Positions 29,893 to 40,598 are shown, counted from the stretch's first letter. The stretch is DNA of 64,000 nt from Shewanella sp. ANA-3 (GCF_000203935.1 NC_008577.1:868001-932000); one strand, 5' to 3'. Notes: generated from the sequence alone by a model not told the origin. Translations and numbers: made by a program.

Positions 29893-30765
29893 ATGTGGAT
29901 TTTCTTTACCTTATTAGCCGCATTTATGCAGGCGTGGCGCAATGCCTTTCAAAGCCAACTGAGTAAAGAGGTTAAGGTGGCGGGTGTCACCTTAGCGCGG
30001 TTTATTTGGGCAGGCCCGATTGCGGCCTTGTATCTTGGGCTGTTATATCTTTGGGACAATGTGGAATTACCGCATTTTACGGCGGAGTTTATCGGCTTTA
30101 TTGTCGGCGCCTCCATGATGCAGATCCTCGCGACTGGCTTGATGGTTAAGTTGTTTCAACAACAAAATTTTGCCATCGGTGCCGGGCTTGCCAAGAGTGA
30201 GGCCATCGTCGCCGCGATATTAGGCACCTTCTTTTTTGGCACCCATTTATCGTTACTCGGTTGGATTGGGGTGATTTTAGGTGGCTTTGCCGTGTTTTTA
30301 CTGAGCGCCAAGCAAGGGCTTAGGCAGCTGTCCTTAAGCACTGTGCTCCTCGGTATTGCTAGCGGCAGTGCCTTTGCACTGACCTCTTTATGGGTGAGGG
30401 AAGCAAGCCTAAGGCTAAATGTCGGCTTTCCCCATAGCGCCGCTTGGGTATTGCTTTTGGTGATATGTCTACAAACCTTAGTGTTAGTCGGTTATTTAGT
30501 CTTGAAGGATAAAGCCACTCTCAGCGCTTTAATTCAACGTCCTAAGTTAACCTTGCTGACGAGCAGCGCCAGTTGCTTTGGCTCCATTGGTTGGTTTAGT
30601 GCTATGTCTTTGCAGGCCGTGCCCTATGTTAAAACCCTAGGCCAAGTGGAAATCTTCTTTATGATGTTGATTTCCGCATTCTGGCTTAAGGAAAAAGTGA
30701 AAATAAAAGAGCTGCTTGGCCTCGTCTTGATCGCGCTCGCGGCAATACTCGTGATGTGGGAATAA
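29893..30765 (+). CDS. EamA/DMT-family transporter
   Basis: This protein of about 290 residues has ten hydrophobic helices in two similar halves, as in the drug/metabolite transporter superfamily (EamA). The start MWIFFTLLAAFMQAWRNAFQ and the end KIKELLGLVLIALAAILVMW are typical. I chose the ATG at 29893 because AGGA stands 8 bases upstream; a GTG at 29863 and an ATG at 29884 are alternatives. The substrate is unknown. It is transcribed alone behind the kdsA terminator. Confidence 0.82.
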   Translation: MWIFFTLLAAFMQAWRNAFQSQLSKEVKVAGVTLARFIWAGPIAALYLGLLYLWDNVELPHFTAEFIGFIVGASMMQILATGLMVKLFQQQNFAIGAGLAKSEAIVAAILGTFFFGTHLSLLGWIGVILGGFAVFLLSAKQGLRQLSLSTVLLGIASGSAFALTSLWVREASLRLNVGFPHSAAWVLLLVICLQTLVLVGYLVLKDKATLSALIQRPKLTLLTSSASCFGSIGWFSAMSLQAVPYVKTLGQVEIFFMMLISAFWLKEKVKIKELLGLVLIALAAILVMWE

Positions 30766-30939
30766 GGCTCATTATTGACCGTGTTTGCTATCAATGAGAT
30801 TAGTCATAAAGGCTTATATTTTTAATTATCAAAAACATAGCTCACAGAAATGTCCTATAGTTTATGCCTCACTCTCTTTATCTATGCTAAATATCCTTGA
30901 TGCAAAAATTAACAATTTACTCGAAAGGGATTTGTTACT

Positions 30940-32499
30940 ATGCCAAACCGTTCAAATCTTATCCAAACGTCGATGCGTAACTTTGCCTCTCTCTTCGAAT
31001 TACTCCTAAAAAAGTGGTTGTTCTTACTGCTGTTACCCGTCGTATTAGCTTTTGTTTTTAGCTATTTTATCGCAGTTTATCTGGCACATAACAAGGCGAC
31101 TGAGATTGGCGAGTTCAACCTAGAGCGTTTAGAGGCCATCTTAAAACTGTCCGATCAGATAGGTGAATATGCCATGAACCTAACCGAAGAGGATTGTGGC
31201 AAGTTAACTGAATACATGCGTTTTCGGCCTTATTTTCGGGGCGTGTTACTTTTCAATGACAAGTCATTTTACTGCTCCTCGACAACCGGGGACCTCAATT
31301 TACCCCTAAATACTCTGCTGCCAGTTGATAGACTCAAAGATGGTTCGCAACATATAGTGCCGGAAACGCCAGCGCGGCCAGGCGTGCCAGCCATTATCAC
31401 CACTTTTAAGAATGAACAAACGCAATACGGCGCGGTTGTGGTATTCGAAGGCCAATACCTGATTGATAGCTTTATTCAACCCGATGTATTTCCCCGCGCG
31501 GTAAAAACCGTTGTCTTAGGTTTGCATGGTGCGACCTTGCCAGCGGCGCCACAGTTTAGCGGTAATGAAGTGATTACTGTGTTTGCTGGGGATAAATTTG
31601 AGGTCCACCAAGATTTCGTTATCCTGCTGGAGATCTCTAAGGCGCTGTTTTGGCACTTTTATTGGATTGCCTTTGGCCTGTTATTACCGTTGATTTTCAC
31701 CTTGTTCGTTTTATCTAGCCTACTGTTCTGGAAGCGTAATGGGCGTCATTCGCTAGCCGATGACATAAAAAGTGGTATCGAGAACCAAGAGTTTTTCTTG
31801 GTCTACCAACCTGTTGTAAGTAGTGAAGACGGTAAGGCCAAAGGTGTCGAGGCGTTAGTGCGTTGGCAGCATCCGCAAATGGGCTTAGTTCGTCCCGATT
31901 TGTTTATTCCCATCGCCGAAGAAAGCCAATTAATCGTGCCGTTGACCAATTATATTTTTGAACGCGCCTTGGCGGATTTTAGGCAATTGCAGTTAACCTC
32001 GGATTTCAGGATTGGCTTTAACGTGGCGCCCGAGCATTTTATCCAAAGCGATATCGAGGCTAAGTTTCGTTACCTTAGGGATGCGTTTGCCGAAATCGGC
32101 GTGCAGCCGCTAATCGAAATCACCGAGCGGCAACTATTAACGGTGGATATGTGTGAGCGAATTGCAGCGCTGCGTGAGCTGGGCATTCTCGTGGCGATTG
32201 ATGATTTCGGCACAGGGCAAACAACCTTGTCGCTGCTGCAAACCTTTACGCTGGATTACCTTAAAATCGATAAATGCTTTATCGATACCATAGGCCAAGA
32301 TTCGGTGACCTCCCATGTGCTCGATACCATCATCGAACTCTGTCATAAGATGAATTATGTGGCCGTGGCCGAAGGCGTGGAGACCCAAGAGCAGGCGGAC
32401 TATTTAATCAGTCGTGATGTGCATTTTTTGCAGGGCTATTTATACGCTAAGCCGATGAAATTAAATGAACTGGAACTGTGGCTTAAGGAGCATAACTAG
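30940..32499 (+). CDS. Membrane c-di-GMP phosphodiesterase, CSS-motif plus EAL
   Basis: This 519-residue protein has a membrane helix (about 25-47), a periplasmic region with the CSS motif (FYCSS, Cys112), a second membrane helix (about 236-262) and a cytoplasmic EAL domain. All EAL catalytic elements are seen: VEALVRWQHP, FNVAPEHF, EITERQL, AIDDFGTGQTTLS with Lys in DYLKIDKCF, and VAEGVET. It should break c-di-GMP to pGpG. In E. coli CSS-EAL proteins, the periplasmic cysteines respond to DsbA/DsbB redox state. AAGGGA precedes the ATG. Confidence 0.92.
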   Translation: MPNRSNLIQTSMRNFASLFELLLKKWLFLLLLPVVLAFVFSYFIAVYLAHNKATEIGEFNLERLEAILKLSDQIGEYAMNLTEEDCGKLTEYMRFRPYFRGVLLFNDKSFYCSSTTGDLNLPLNTLLPVDRLKDGSQHIVPETPARPGVPAIITTFKNEQTQYGAVVVFEGQYLIDSFIQPDVFPRAVKTVVLGLHGATLPAAPQFSGNEVITVFAGDKFEVHQDFVILLEISKALFWHFYWIAFGLLLPLIFTLFVLSSLLFWKRNGRHSLADDIKSGIENQEFFLVYQPVVSSEDGKAKGVEALVRWQHPQMGLVRPDLFIPIAEESQLIVPLTNYIFERALADFRQLQLTSDFRIGFNVAPEHFIQSDIEAKFRYLRDAFAEIGVQPLIEITERQLLTVDMCERIAALRELGILVAIDDFGTGQTTLSLLQTFTLDYLKIDKCFIDTIGQDSVTSHVLDTIIELCHKMNYVAVAEGVETQEQADYLISRDVHFLQGYLYAKPMKLNELELWLKEHN

Positions 32500-32505
32500 T
32501 TAATA

Positions 32506-32534
32506 ACCGTCAGGGCAGATATGCCCCTGACGGT
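32506..32534 (+). terminator. Hairpin between the EAL gene and amt
   Basis: ACCGTCAGGG (32506-32515) pairs with CCCTGACGGT (32525-32534), followed by TTTT. It lies between two convergent genes and can end the EAL transcript. Confidence 0.65.
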
Positions 32535-32553
32535 CAGTTTTGCGAGGCGAGTA

Positions 32554-34319
<1,766 letters not shown>

Positions 34320-34330
34320 TTAGGTGAACA

Positions 34331-34347
34331 AAGCAGGAATCAGGCCA
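34331..34347 (-). promoter_or_regulatory. Candidate sigma-54 promoter of glnK-amt
   Basis: On the minus strand TGGCCTGATTCCTGCTT (34347 to 34331) has GG and GC exactly 10 bases apart, as in the -24/-12 sigma-54 consensus. It lies about 40 bases before the PII start codon. Confidence 0.65.
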
Positions 34348-34410
34348 TAACAATAATGTTTTTATTATCATTATGTTAACAATGTGGCGCACTCAAATAG
34401 ACAGCGTTTT

Positions 34411-34427
34411 TGCCGCAAAACAGTGCA
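34411..34427 (-). promoter_or_regulatory. NtrC-like binding site, proximal
   Basis: On the minus strand TGCACTGTTTTGCGGCA fits the NtrC pattern TGCAC(C/T)-N5-GGTGCA with few mismatches. It lies about 65 bases upstream of the -24 element. Confidence 0.5.
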
Positions 34428-34454
34428 AAAACAGGTGATTACGCCCCGATTTGG

Positions 34455-34471
34455 TGCGCTGTGATGGTGCA
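34455..34471 (-). promoter_or_regulatory. NtrC-like binding site, distal
   Basis: On the minus strand TGCACCATCACAGCGCA has a perfect left half of the NtrC consensus and a partial right half. Its distance of about 44 bases (four helical turns) from the proximal site suits paired NtrC dimers. Confidence 0.5.
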
Positions 34472-34584
34472 TTTAGTATCAAAATGCCAATTCGAGTGCA
34501 TTTAAAAATGCTGGAATATCGCCGAGTTTTATTTGGCTCGGTTGGATATGGGTAAATCCATTTAAAATCAATTGAGTATATTGA

Positions 34585-35568
34585 TTAAGCTTGTGGTGTT
34601 ATTGCCGACAACTGTTTAATGGCTTGGCACATTTGGGCATTGGTTGCTGCACTTAAACCGTGCGCGCTGGCGCGGTCGCAAATATAACCATTAATTTGTT
34701 CAATCTCGGTTGGCCTATGGTGTGCTACATCTTGGTGCATCGACGAGAAATTCGCGGCCGTGAGTTCAATCACCCGGTACGCGCGCTCTTCAAGCATTTG
34801 TCTATCCAGTGCTATGCCATCGTGGGCGGCCACCTCGACCAGCTCATCTAAGATACTGGTTATGGTCTGGGTAAATTGCGCCTGAGCCAATGTGCCATTG
34901 GGACATTGATGCAGGGCAGTCAGGGGATTAATTGCAGCGTTTACCGCGAGCTTTTGCCAAAGACTAGGGATTATTGCCTCAACCCATTCACTGTTGGGGA
35001 TAGCGTTGAGCAGCCCGTCACGCAGTGCTTGCGGTAATGCGGGGCCGATAAAGTGGCCAAACTGGGTTAAGCCTTGGCCAGTTTGTTTGATTTGCCAGCG
35101 GGACTGGCGCATCACGCCTTGGGAGGTAGTACCAAGGCTTAAGCCACGACCCTGTAATTTGGGCGCCAGTGCCAAGTGTGGACCCATGCCATTATGCAGT
35201 AACAGGATATGACACTGGGGCGAGAGTTTGTCGAGTAAAGGGCTAATGGCATCAATGACTTGATAAGCCTTAACGCACACAATTAGCAGCCTGATCTGCA
35301 GTAAGCTTGTGCCGTCTAGACTAAATGTTGGCACTCGGTATGACACTGAGTCGGTATCAGCATCCGTTGATGGCAGAGGGCAAAACACGAGGTCTTGCCA
35401 ATCCGTCGCCTCAGAGGTGGATGCAGAGGTCTCACGCGCTATCAAGCCTACGGCTAACCCCGTCGAATGCAGTTGATGACAAATCAATTGTCCCACGGCG
35501 CCAGCACCTAAAATCGCGATATCGGTGACTTGAGACTCTACAGTCGATGACGCACCTTGGCCGAACAT
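34585..35568 (-). CDS. Ketopantoate reductase family protein (PanE-like)
   Basis: This 327-residue protein has an N-terminal Rossmann fold (DIAILGAGAVGQLICHQL) and the ketopantoate reductase C-terminal domain (LWQKLAVNAAINPLTALHQCPNG with the catalytic lysine, and HRPTEIEQINGYI with the catalytic glutamate). It should reduce 2-dehydropantoate to pantoate with NADPH in coenzyme A synthesis. PanE paralogues acting on other 2-keto acids exist, so the substrate is probable rather than certain. Its start overlaps the stop of the VanZ-like gene, so they are co-translated. Confidence 0.82.
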   Translation of the reverse strand: MFGQGASSTVESQVTDIAILGAGAVGQLICHQLHSTGLAVGLIARETSASTSEATDWQDLVFCPLPSTDADTDSVSYRVPTFSLDGTSLLQIRLLIVCVKAYQVIDAISPLLDKLSPQCHILLLHNGMGPHLALAPKLQGRGLSLGTTSQGVMRQSRWQIKQTGQGLTQFGHFIGPALPQALRDGLLNAIPNSEWVEAIIPSLWQKLAVNAAINPLTALHQCPNGTLAQAQFTQTITSILDELVEVAAHDGIALDRQMLEERAYRVIELTAANFSSMHQDVAHHRPTEIEQINGYICDRASAHGLSAATNAQMCQAIKQLSAITPQA

Positions 35569-35930
35569 TATTCTTCCTTGAGTTGGGCGGCGCTAAAGTA
35601 TTTTCGATAGGCCCAAAGACAGAAGTAAAACAAAGCGATACCCGCAAAGTCCGCTAACACGTCGCCCACAGAGGCGCTGCGGTAGGGTAAACGCGATTGC
35701 ACTAGCTCAATCAAAATCGCGTATGCGGCAAGCACCAGCGAGAGCCAATACCACTTGGGGCGAAAGGCGAGAAAGGTCAGATAAGAGAGGCAGAAGAAGC
35801 TCCCAAGATGTCCTACCTTATCGATATTGGGGATACTTTGCGAATAGGTTGGTCTGGAAAACACCAGATAACTGATCACGACAAAGGCTACGGCTAAAGC
35901 CAATTTGAATAGGGTGTTTTTAGTTATCAC
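35568..35930 (-). CDS. VanZ-like membrane protein
   Basis: This 120-residue protein has three or four hydrophobic helices and the VanZ-family core (IDKVGHLGSFFCLSYLTFLAF, ELVQSRLPYRSASVGDVLADFAGIALF). Its role is unknown; the family is named after a teicoplanin-resistance protein but is widespread without that function. The start is GTG. Its stop shares bases with the start of the panE-like gene. Confidence 0.82.
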   Translation of the reverse strand: MITKNTLFKLALAVAFVVISYLVFSRPTYSQSIPNIDKVGHLGSFFCLSYLTFLAFRPKWYWLSLVLAAYAILIELVQSRLPYRSASVGDVLADFAGIALFYFCLWAYRKYFSAAQLKEE

Positions 35931-36092
35931 AAATACAATTTGATTATCTTAGTGTGACGCCATAATAGGAAAATGTGCCGCCAAAGTCATCCATAACCCG
36001 AGTTTTATCTTGCTTGGGTAAAGTTAACCTTCAACTTGGGGGAGGGAGTCGGTAAACTATGGGCATTTACAATCACCTAAGGGGCGGCAACT

Positions 36093-36578
36093 ATGCCTTC
36101 ATTTGATATTGTGTCTGAAGTGGATGAGGTTGAATTACGTAACGCGGTCGAAAACTCCCGCCGTGAACTCAGCAGCCGATTCGATTTTCGTGGTAAAGAG
36201 GCCAGCATCGAATATAAAGATCATGTGGTGACTCTCACCGCGGAAGATGATTTCCAATGCAAACAGTTGGTCGATATTCTGCGTACCCAATTGAGCAAAC
36301 GTAATGTTGAGCCTTCGACTATGGATGTCGACGAAAAGTCGGTTCACAGCGGCAAGACCTTCTCCCTGAAAGTGCGCTTTAAGCAGGGGATCGAGACGGA
36401 TATTGCCAAGAAAATCGTTAAGATGGTCAAAGATAGCAAGATTAAAGTGCAATCTCAGATCCAAGGCGACACAGTGCGTGTGACGGGTAAAGCCCGCGAT
36501 GATTTACAAGCTGTTATGGCGTTAGTGCGTCAAGCGGATCTGGGTCAGCCTTTCCAGTTCAATAACTTCCGCGATTAA
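36093..36578 (+). CDS. YajQ family nucleotide-binding protein
   Basis: This 161-residue soluble protein opens with [22 protein letters not shown] and carries [14 protein letters not shown] and [20 protein letters not shown], the marks of YajQ. Family members bind nucleotides, and one from Xanthomonas binds c-di-GMP and works as a transcription co-factor; whether this one does is not shown. AAGGGG precedes the ATG and a terminator follows. Confidence 0.95.
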   Translation: MPSFDIVSEVDEVELRNAVENSRRELSSRFDFRGKEASIEYKDHVVTLTAEDDFQCKQLVDILRTQLSKRNVEPSTMDVDEKSVHSGKTFSLKVRFKQGIETDIAKKIVKMVKDSKIKVQSQIQGDTVRVTGKARDDLQAVMALVRQADLGQPFQFNNFRD

Positions 36579-36634
36579 TCGCAAGGCCTAGCCAGCATTT
36601 GATTCACCTCGAGTCAGTTTGCTGATAGACACTT

Positions 36635-36668
36635 AAAAGCCCCTTGCTATCAAAGGCGAGGGGCTTTT
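36635..36668. terminator. Rho-independent terminator between yajQ and ampG
   Basis: AAAAGCCCCT (36635-36644) pairs with AGGGGCTTTT (36659-36668) around a 14-base loop, followed by T. It separates two convergent genes. Confidence 0.8.
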
Positions 36669-36675
36669 TTATTAC

Positions 36676-38067
36676 TTAGGATTCGGCGTCGCCCTTGCTG
36701 TTATGGGGTACGTATTTATTCACTAAATGAATAAGCAGCAACACGGGAAAACCAATTACACTGGCGGCGACAAAGAAGTTCACATAGCCATAGGCATCAA
36801 CATAGGCGCCCGAGAAGCCAGCAATAAATTTTGGGAAGAGCAACATAATTGAGGAGAGCAGTGCATATTGGGTCGCGCTATAGCCGCTGCTGGTGAGGCT
36901 CGAGAGATAAGCGATAAAGGCTGCGGTGGCAATACCGGCACTAAAGTTATCGACCGAGATCGCAAAGGTTAAAAATTGGACGTTGTAACCAATCATCGCC
37001 TGCCAGGCAAACAGTAGATTGGTTACGGCGACCAAGAGGGCGCCAAGGAATAAAATCTTCATGGTGCCGAAGCGGGCTAAAAGGATACCGCCGAAGGCGG
37101 CGCCAACTAAGGTCATGATAAGACCGTAGATCTTACTCAGATAAGCAATTTCTTCTTTGCTAAATCCCATGTCCACGTAGAACACGTTGGCCATAATCCC
37201 CATCACAATATCCGAAATGCGATAGCAGGAAATCAGCAATAAAATCAAAATGGCGCTGCGACCATAGCGTTTAAAAAAGTCGATAAAGGGCAGTATGCTG
37301 GCGGTATAAATCCATGAGAGGCTCGCCGCAAGCAGCTTGGGGTAACGCTCGCTCAAGCGTTGTTTTACCGCTAATTCGGTCTCATCGGCGGCGCGGGTAT
37401 CGACCTGTGGCTCGCGGCTAAAAAGCGTTGTTAACACCCCGACAAACATCAGTCCTGCCATCACCAAATAGGAAGTTTGCCAAGCGAGCAGATTATATTC
37501 GGTATTGCCTGGCTCAACCCAAGCGGCGATGCTCAAGGCTCCAGCCGTCGCCACAATCATGGCGCTGCGATAACCCACCTGATAGGCGGCGGCAAGTGCG
37601 GCCTGCATTTTTTCGGGGGCTGATTCGATACGAAAGGCGTCAATCACAATATCTTGGGTGGCGGATGCAAAGGCGACCATGAGGGCAAATACGGCCAAAC
37701 GTTCGAGATCTTGGAGTGGGTCGCTAAAGGACATGCCCAAAATGGCGCCAACTAACAACAGCTGGGCGAACAGCATCCAACTGCGCCGACGGCCTAAAAA
37801 GCGCGTCAGTATGGGCAGTGATAATCTGTCCACTAAGGGTGACCAAGCCCATTTGAAGGCATAAGCCAGCGCTATCCAACTGAAATACCCGATAGAAGTG
37901 CGGTCGACTCCCGCTTCCCGTAGCCAAAAAGACAAAGTTGAAAAGACCAGCATTAATGGCAGGCCGGCAGAAAAGCCGAGTAACAGCAGAATCAACACGC
38001 GCTTATGGTAGTAAACGCTGAAGAATTCTAAGATGCGTCGATTTAAACCGATTACGAACATAAGCAT
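36676..38067 (-). CDS. ampG: AmpG-like muropeptide permease
   Basis: This 463-residue MFS protein has about 14 hydrophobic helices. The N-terminus (GFSAGLPLMLVFSTLSFWLREAGVDRTSIGYFSWIALAYAFKWAWSPLVDRL) and FASATQDIVIDAFRIE are typical of AmpG, which imports anhydro-muropeptides released from the cell wall for recycling. The product pairs functionally with mpl, encoded about 6 kb away in the window. In E. coli ampG lies beside yajG, and a YajG-type gene is also close here, separated by two genes. An internal ATG two codons later is possible. Confidence 0.88.
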   Translation of the reverse strand: MLMFVIGLNRRILEFFSVYYHKRVLILLLLGFSAGLPLMLVFSTLSFWLREAGVDRTSIGYFSWIALAYAFKWAWSPLVDRLSLPILTRFLGRRRSWMLFAQLLLVGAILGMSFSDPLQDLERLAVFALMVAFASATQDIVIDAFRIESAPEKMQAALAAAYQVGYRSAMIVATAGALSIAAWVEPGNTEYNLLAWQTSYLVMAGLMFVGVLTTLFSREPQVDTRAADETELAVKQRLSERYPKLLAASLSWIYTASILPFIDFFKRYGRSAILILLLISCYRISDIVMGIMANVFYVDMGFSKEEIAYLSKIYGLIMTLVGAAFGGILLARFGTMKILFLGALLVAVTNLLFAWQAMIGYNVQFLTFAISVDNFSAGIATAAFIAYLSSLTSSGYSATQYALLSSIMLLFPKFIAGFSGAYVDAYGYVNFFVAASVIGFPVLLLIHLVNKYVPHNSKGDAES

Positions 38068-38180
38068 GGGCCGAGGAGTCGAATCCGCCTAGCTTACGGG
38101 GAAGATGCGGTGGGATTCAAGGATTAATGCGCATCCTTTTGATGCTCGCTGGGTTTCTGTCCGAAAGGGCTGAAAATAAA

Positions 38181-38204
38181 AAAGACCCAGCAAGCTGAGT
38201 CTTT
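38181..38204 (-). terminator. Rho-independent terminator of the unknown 106-aa gene
   Basis: AAAGACCCAGC (38181-38191) pairs with GCTGAGTCTTT (38194-38204) with one G-U pair. On the minus strand a T-run follows. Confidence 0.75.
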
Positions 38205-38218
38205 AGCGAGTGTATTGC

Positions 38219-38539
38219 TCAAGGTCGAACACCAATGCACCCCGAGGGCATTTGGCCTCCCAAACTAAGGAAGTCACAGCACGCATGCAACTGCTGACAC
38301 AGGTACTGATTGCCACGGATCATCCAGTCTGGCCACTTGTTAAAGCTATGGAGCAAATGCCAAAACACGGTTTCTGTTTCTGTTTGCGCTTCACTACTTG
38401 GAATGAGTAATTGCCATTCCTCGAGTGTGTCCCAAAGATAGAGCTGGACTTCATGGAAATCGAGCTCGTCACTCAAAAATGCTTTGCCATACATAGCAAG
38501 CTGGGGCGCTTTATTATCGATAAATTCTTCAATCGTCAC
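38219..38539 (-). CDS. Hypothetical protein, 106 aa
   Basis: I do not recognise this protein. It is a small soluble protein rich in Trp, Leu and acids in its first half (DELDFHEVQLYLWDTLEEWQLL, HLLHSFNKWPDW) and has four cysteines in its last 30 residues. The start is a GTG with a very strong ribosome site (GGAGG, 5 bases upstream), and a terminator follows its stop, so it is a real gene. It is 69 bases after the cyclophilin gene on the same strand and probably in its operon. Confidence 0.7.
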   Translation of the reverse strand: MTIEEFIDNKAPQLAMYGKAFLSDELDFHEVQLYLWDTLEEWQLLIPSSEAQTETETVFWHLLHSFNKWPDWMIRGNQYLCQQLHACCDFLSLGGQMPSGCIGVRP

Positions 38540-38608
38540 CCTTGCCTCCTTTCTGTTGCCTTTTGAGTATAGACAGAGGATTAGGGCTTTTGCTCAAATT
38601 TTTTTCGA

Positions 38609-39196
38609 TTATTTTTTCGGCAGTAATTTAGCTGTTTTCAATATGATAGGTGTCACTGGCACATCGGGCCAATTGAGTTTTGCATTGGTCGTGGTCTCGA
38701 CCACGGCCATGGCTTCCAGCACTTGTTTGCCCTCAATCACTTCACCAAATACCGCATAACCCCAACGACGTTTGGATGGATCCAGCTTAGTGTTATCCGC
38801 CACGTTGAAGTAAAACTGGCGGGTAGCCGAATGAGGATCATTGTCGCGCGCCATCGCAATAGTGCCCATGCTGTTGGATAAGCCGTTGCCAGACTCGTTA
38901 ACGATAGGCTTACCCGCGGGTAACTCTTCTAACTGTGGGTTTAGTCCGCCACCTTGAACGACAAAGTCACTGATAATACGATGGAAAATCGTGTTGTTGT
39001 ACTCGCCTTTGACCACATAGGTCAGGAAGTTATCGACGGTAATCGGTGCGCGGGTTCTATCGAGTTCGACCACAATCTTACCTAGGCTGGTATCAAACTC
39101 GACTTGGGGATACAAGGTATCGGGTTGAATGTCGATTGCCGCCCAGCTGCTATAGCTGGCACACAGAACTAAGAGTGCAGATATCCAACGAAACAT
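38609..39196 (-). CDS. Periplasmic peptidyl-prolyl cis-trans isomerase (cyclophilin)
   Basis: This 195-residue protein has a signal peptide (about 1-19, SYSSWA) followed by a cyclophilin domain: VEFDTSLGKIVVELDRTRAPITVDNFLTYV, then the active-site FHRIISDFVVQGG, ARDNDPHSATRQFYFNV and WGYAVFGEVIEGKQVLEAM. It should catalyse proline isomerisation of proteins in the periplasm, like E. coli PpiA. It starts 33 bases after the YajG gene on the same strand, behind AAGGAAA. Confidence 0.92.
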   Translation of the reverse strand: MFRWISALLVLCASYSSWAAIDIQPDTLYPQVEFDTSLGKIVVELDRTRAPITVDNFLTYVVKGEYNNTIFHRIISDFVVQGGGLNPQLEELPAGKPIVNESGNGLSNSMGTIAMARDNDPHSATRQFYFNVADNTKLDPSKRRWGYAVFGEVIEGKQVLEAMAVVETTTNAKLNWPDVPVTPIILKTAKLLPKK

Positions 39197-39229
39197 TATG
39201 ATTTCCTTATTAATTATCGATTAGCACTA

Positions 39230-39796
39230 TTATTGTTGCAGGAACTGGTTTAACTCAGGGTCATTCAAAATTTCCCCTGTGAGTTGGCCGAGTAACTTGT
39301 TCATATCCAGCTCTAGAGTGGCAAAGTCTGGCGTTAATGGGCCTTTTAAAGTGCCCTTGGCTTTATAGCGTTTGACCAATTCTTGACTGGAATTACGGGC
39401 TTGCACGGCAATCAGCACGCTGTGTTTGGCCTCATAACCGAAGGTCTTTTTGGTGACATCCATTTGCAGCTCTTCTAACTGAACTTGCACTGAGTTGGTC
39501 GCGCTTGGGTCAATCTGGTAGCCCGCTTGGGTAAAACCGTTACGGAAAACTTCATCGAGCAATAATTTAGGTGGCTCACTCGGGCCGACGAGGCGAGTCT
39601 TAGTGCCTTCTTCGATAAAACGCGCCACGTACTCAACGTTACGGGTATCAATGGTATCCAATGAGATCTGTACGGGTCTGGTGGTCTGTTGGCTAATATC
39701 GGGAACCTGTGGGCTAAATGCCATATGAGTTGGATTTTGGCTCGCGCAGCCCACGAAGAGCAGGGGGAAAGTCAGCGTCAATAATAACTTTTTCAT
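39230..39796 (-). CDS. YajG family lipoprotein
   Basis: This protein of about 188 residues has a lipoprotein signal (LLFVGC lipobox near residue 17) and the YajG pattern (VQISLDTIDTRN, SEPPKLLLDEVFRNGFTQAGYQIDP, KHSVLIAVQARNSSQELVKRYKAKG). The function of YajG is not known; it is an envelope lipoprotein. I took the ATG before KKLLLTLTF as the start since it gives a clean signal; an ATG four codons earlier is possible. It is the first gene of a likely operon with the cyclophilin gene. Confidence 0.85.
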   Translation of the reverse strand: MKKLLLTLTFPLLFVGCASQNPTHMAFSPQVPDISQQTTRPVQISLDTIDTRNVEYVARFIEEGTKTRLVGPSEPPKLLLDEVFRNGFTQAGYQIDPSATNSVQVQLEELQMDVTKKTFGYEAKHSVLIAVQARNSSQELVKRYKAKGTLKGPLTPDFATLELDMNKLLGQLTGEILNDPELNQFLQQ

Positions 39797-39932
39797 GGGG
39801 GATCTCATGCAAGTAAAAAGTGGCTACAGCATACCAGAAATCCCCCCCGTTACCACAATGCACTCGGGTTCAGTACCGATACAGGTGCAAAGGTTATGAT
39901 GTGCCTACATCTGGATACTGAATTTAAACAAT

Positions 39933-40496
39933 ATGAAATACTTAACAATTAATACTTGGCTGTTGTCGTTCGCACTGTTGGCTGGGGCTGTCGTGGGCAA
40001 GGCGAATGCTGGCGATTCTCCCCATGTGTTGGGGGGCAGCTTAGGCTATGGCACTCAAGAATTTGAAACGAAGAGCGGCAAATATGATGCGGGCGATACC
40101 TTCACCAGCGACTTGTATTATCGCTATATGCTTAACGACAACTTTGGCGTTGAAGCAGGGTATTTAACGGGTTCTGGTGGTGTGGCAAGTGCGCTCGTTA
40201 GTACATTCAGCGAGATAAAAGATTTACGCTTCCAAGGTGTTAGAGCTACCGCCTACGGCGAATATGCGCTCTCCCGCGGTAATAGTCTGTACGCCAAACT
40301 CGGCGCGGCTTACACCCAAGTGAGTTATGAGATGGATAAGCAAGAGATGGATTCGGACGATGTGGGCTTTTACGGCGCGGTCGGTTGGCAATATCGTTTT
40401 CGCTCGGGCTTTGGGCTAAACCTTGAATACCAATATGTGCCAATGAAAGAGCTCGAGCTACAAGGGGTAAACTTTGGCATGAGTTATCGTTTCTAA
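39933..40496 (+). CDS. Outer-membrane beta-barrel protein
   Basis: This 187-residue protein has a signal peptide (cleavage near GKANA) and alternating strands ending in an aromatic residue (GVNFGMSYRF), the pattern of an eight-stranded OmpA/OmpX-like barrel. Repeated segments such as YRYMLNDNFGVEAGYLTGSGG, YAKLGAAYTQVSYE and FGLNLEYQYVPM are typical of porin-like surface proteins. The function is unknown. It is a monocistronic gene. Confidence 0.85.
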   Translation: MKYLTINTWLLSFALLAGAVVGKANAGDSPHVLGGSLGYGTQEFETKSGKYDAGDTFTSDLYYRYMLNDNFGVEAGYLTGSGGVASALVSTFSEIKDLRFQGVRATAYGEYALSRGNSLYAKLGAAYTQVSYEMDKQEMDSDDVGFYGAVGWQYRFRSGFGLNLEYQYVPMKELELQGVNFGMSYRF

Positions 40497-40500
40497 CGAC

Positions 40501-40536
40501 TTAGGTTTGCGGAATTAGGTTTGCGGAATCAGGTTT
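40501..40536 (+). repeat. 14-bp tandem repeat
   Basis: TTAGGTTTGCGGAA occurs twice in direct succession (40501-40514 and 40515-40528) and a third, partial copy follows (40529-40536). It lies right after the beta-barrel gene stop codon. Confidence 0.75.
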
Positions 40537-40580
40537 ACTTAGTCATTCACTATCATTTAGTGGAGCAGTCTGTGTCGATT

Positions 40581-40598
40581 AAGCGCCTTCGTGCGCTT
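40581..40598 (+). terminator. Rho-independent terminator after the beta-barrel gene
   Basis: AAGCGC (40581-40586) pairs with GCGCTT (40593-40598) around a 6-base loop, followed by a T-run. Confidence 0.7.
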
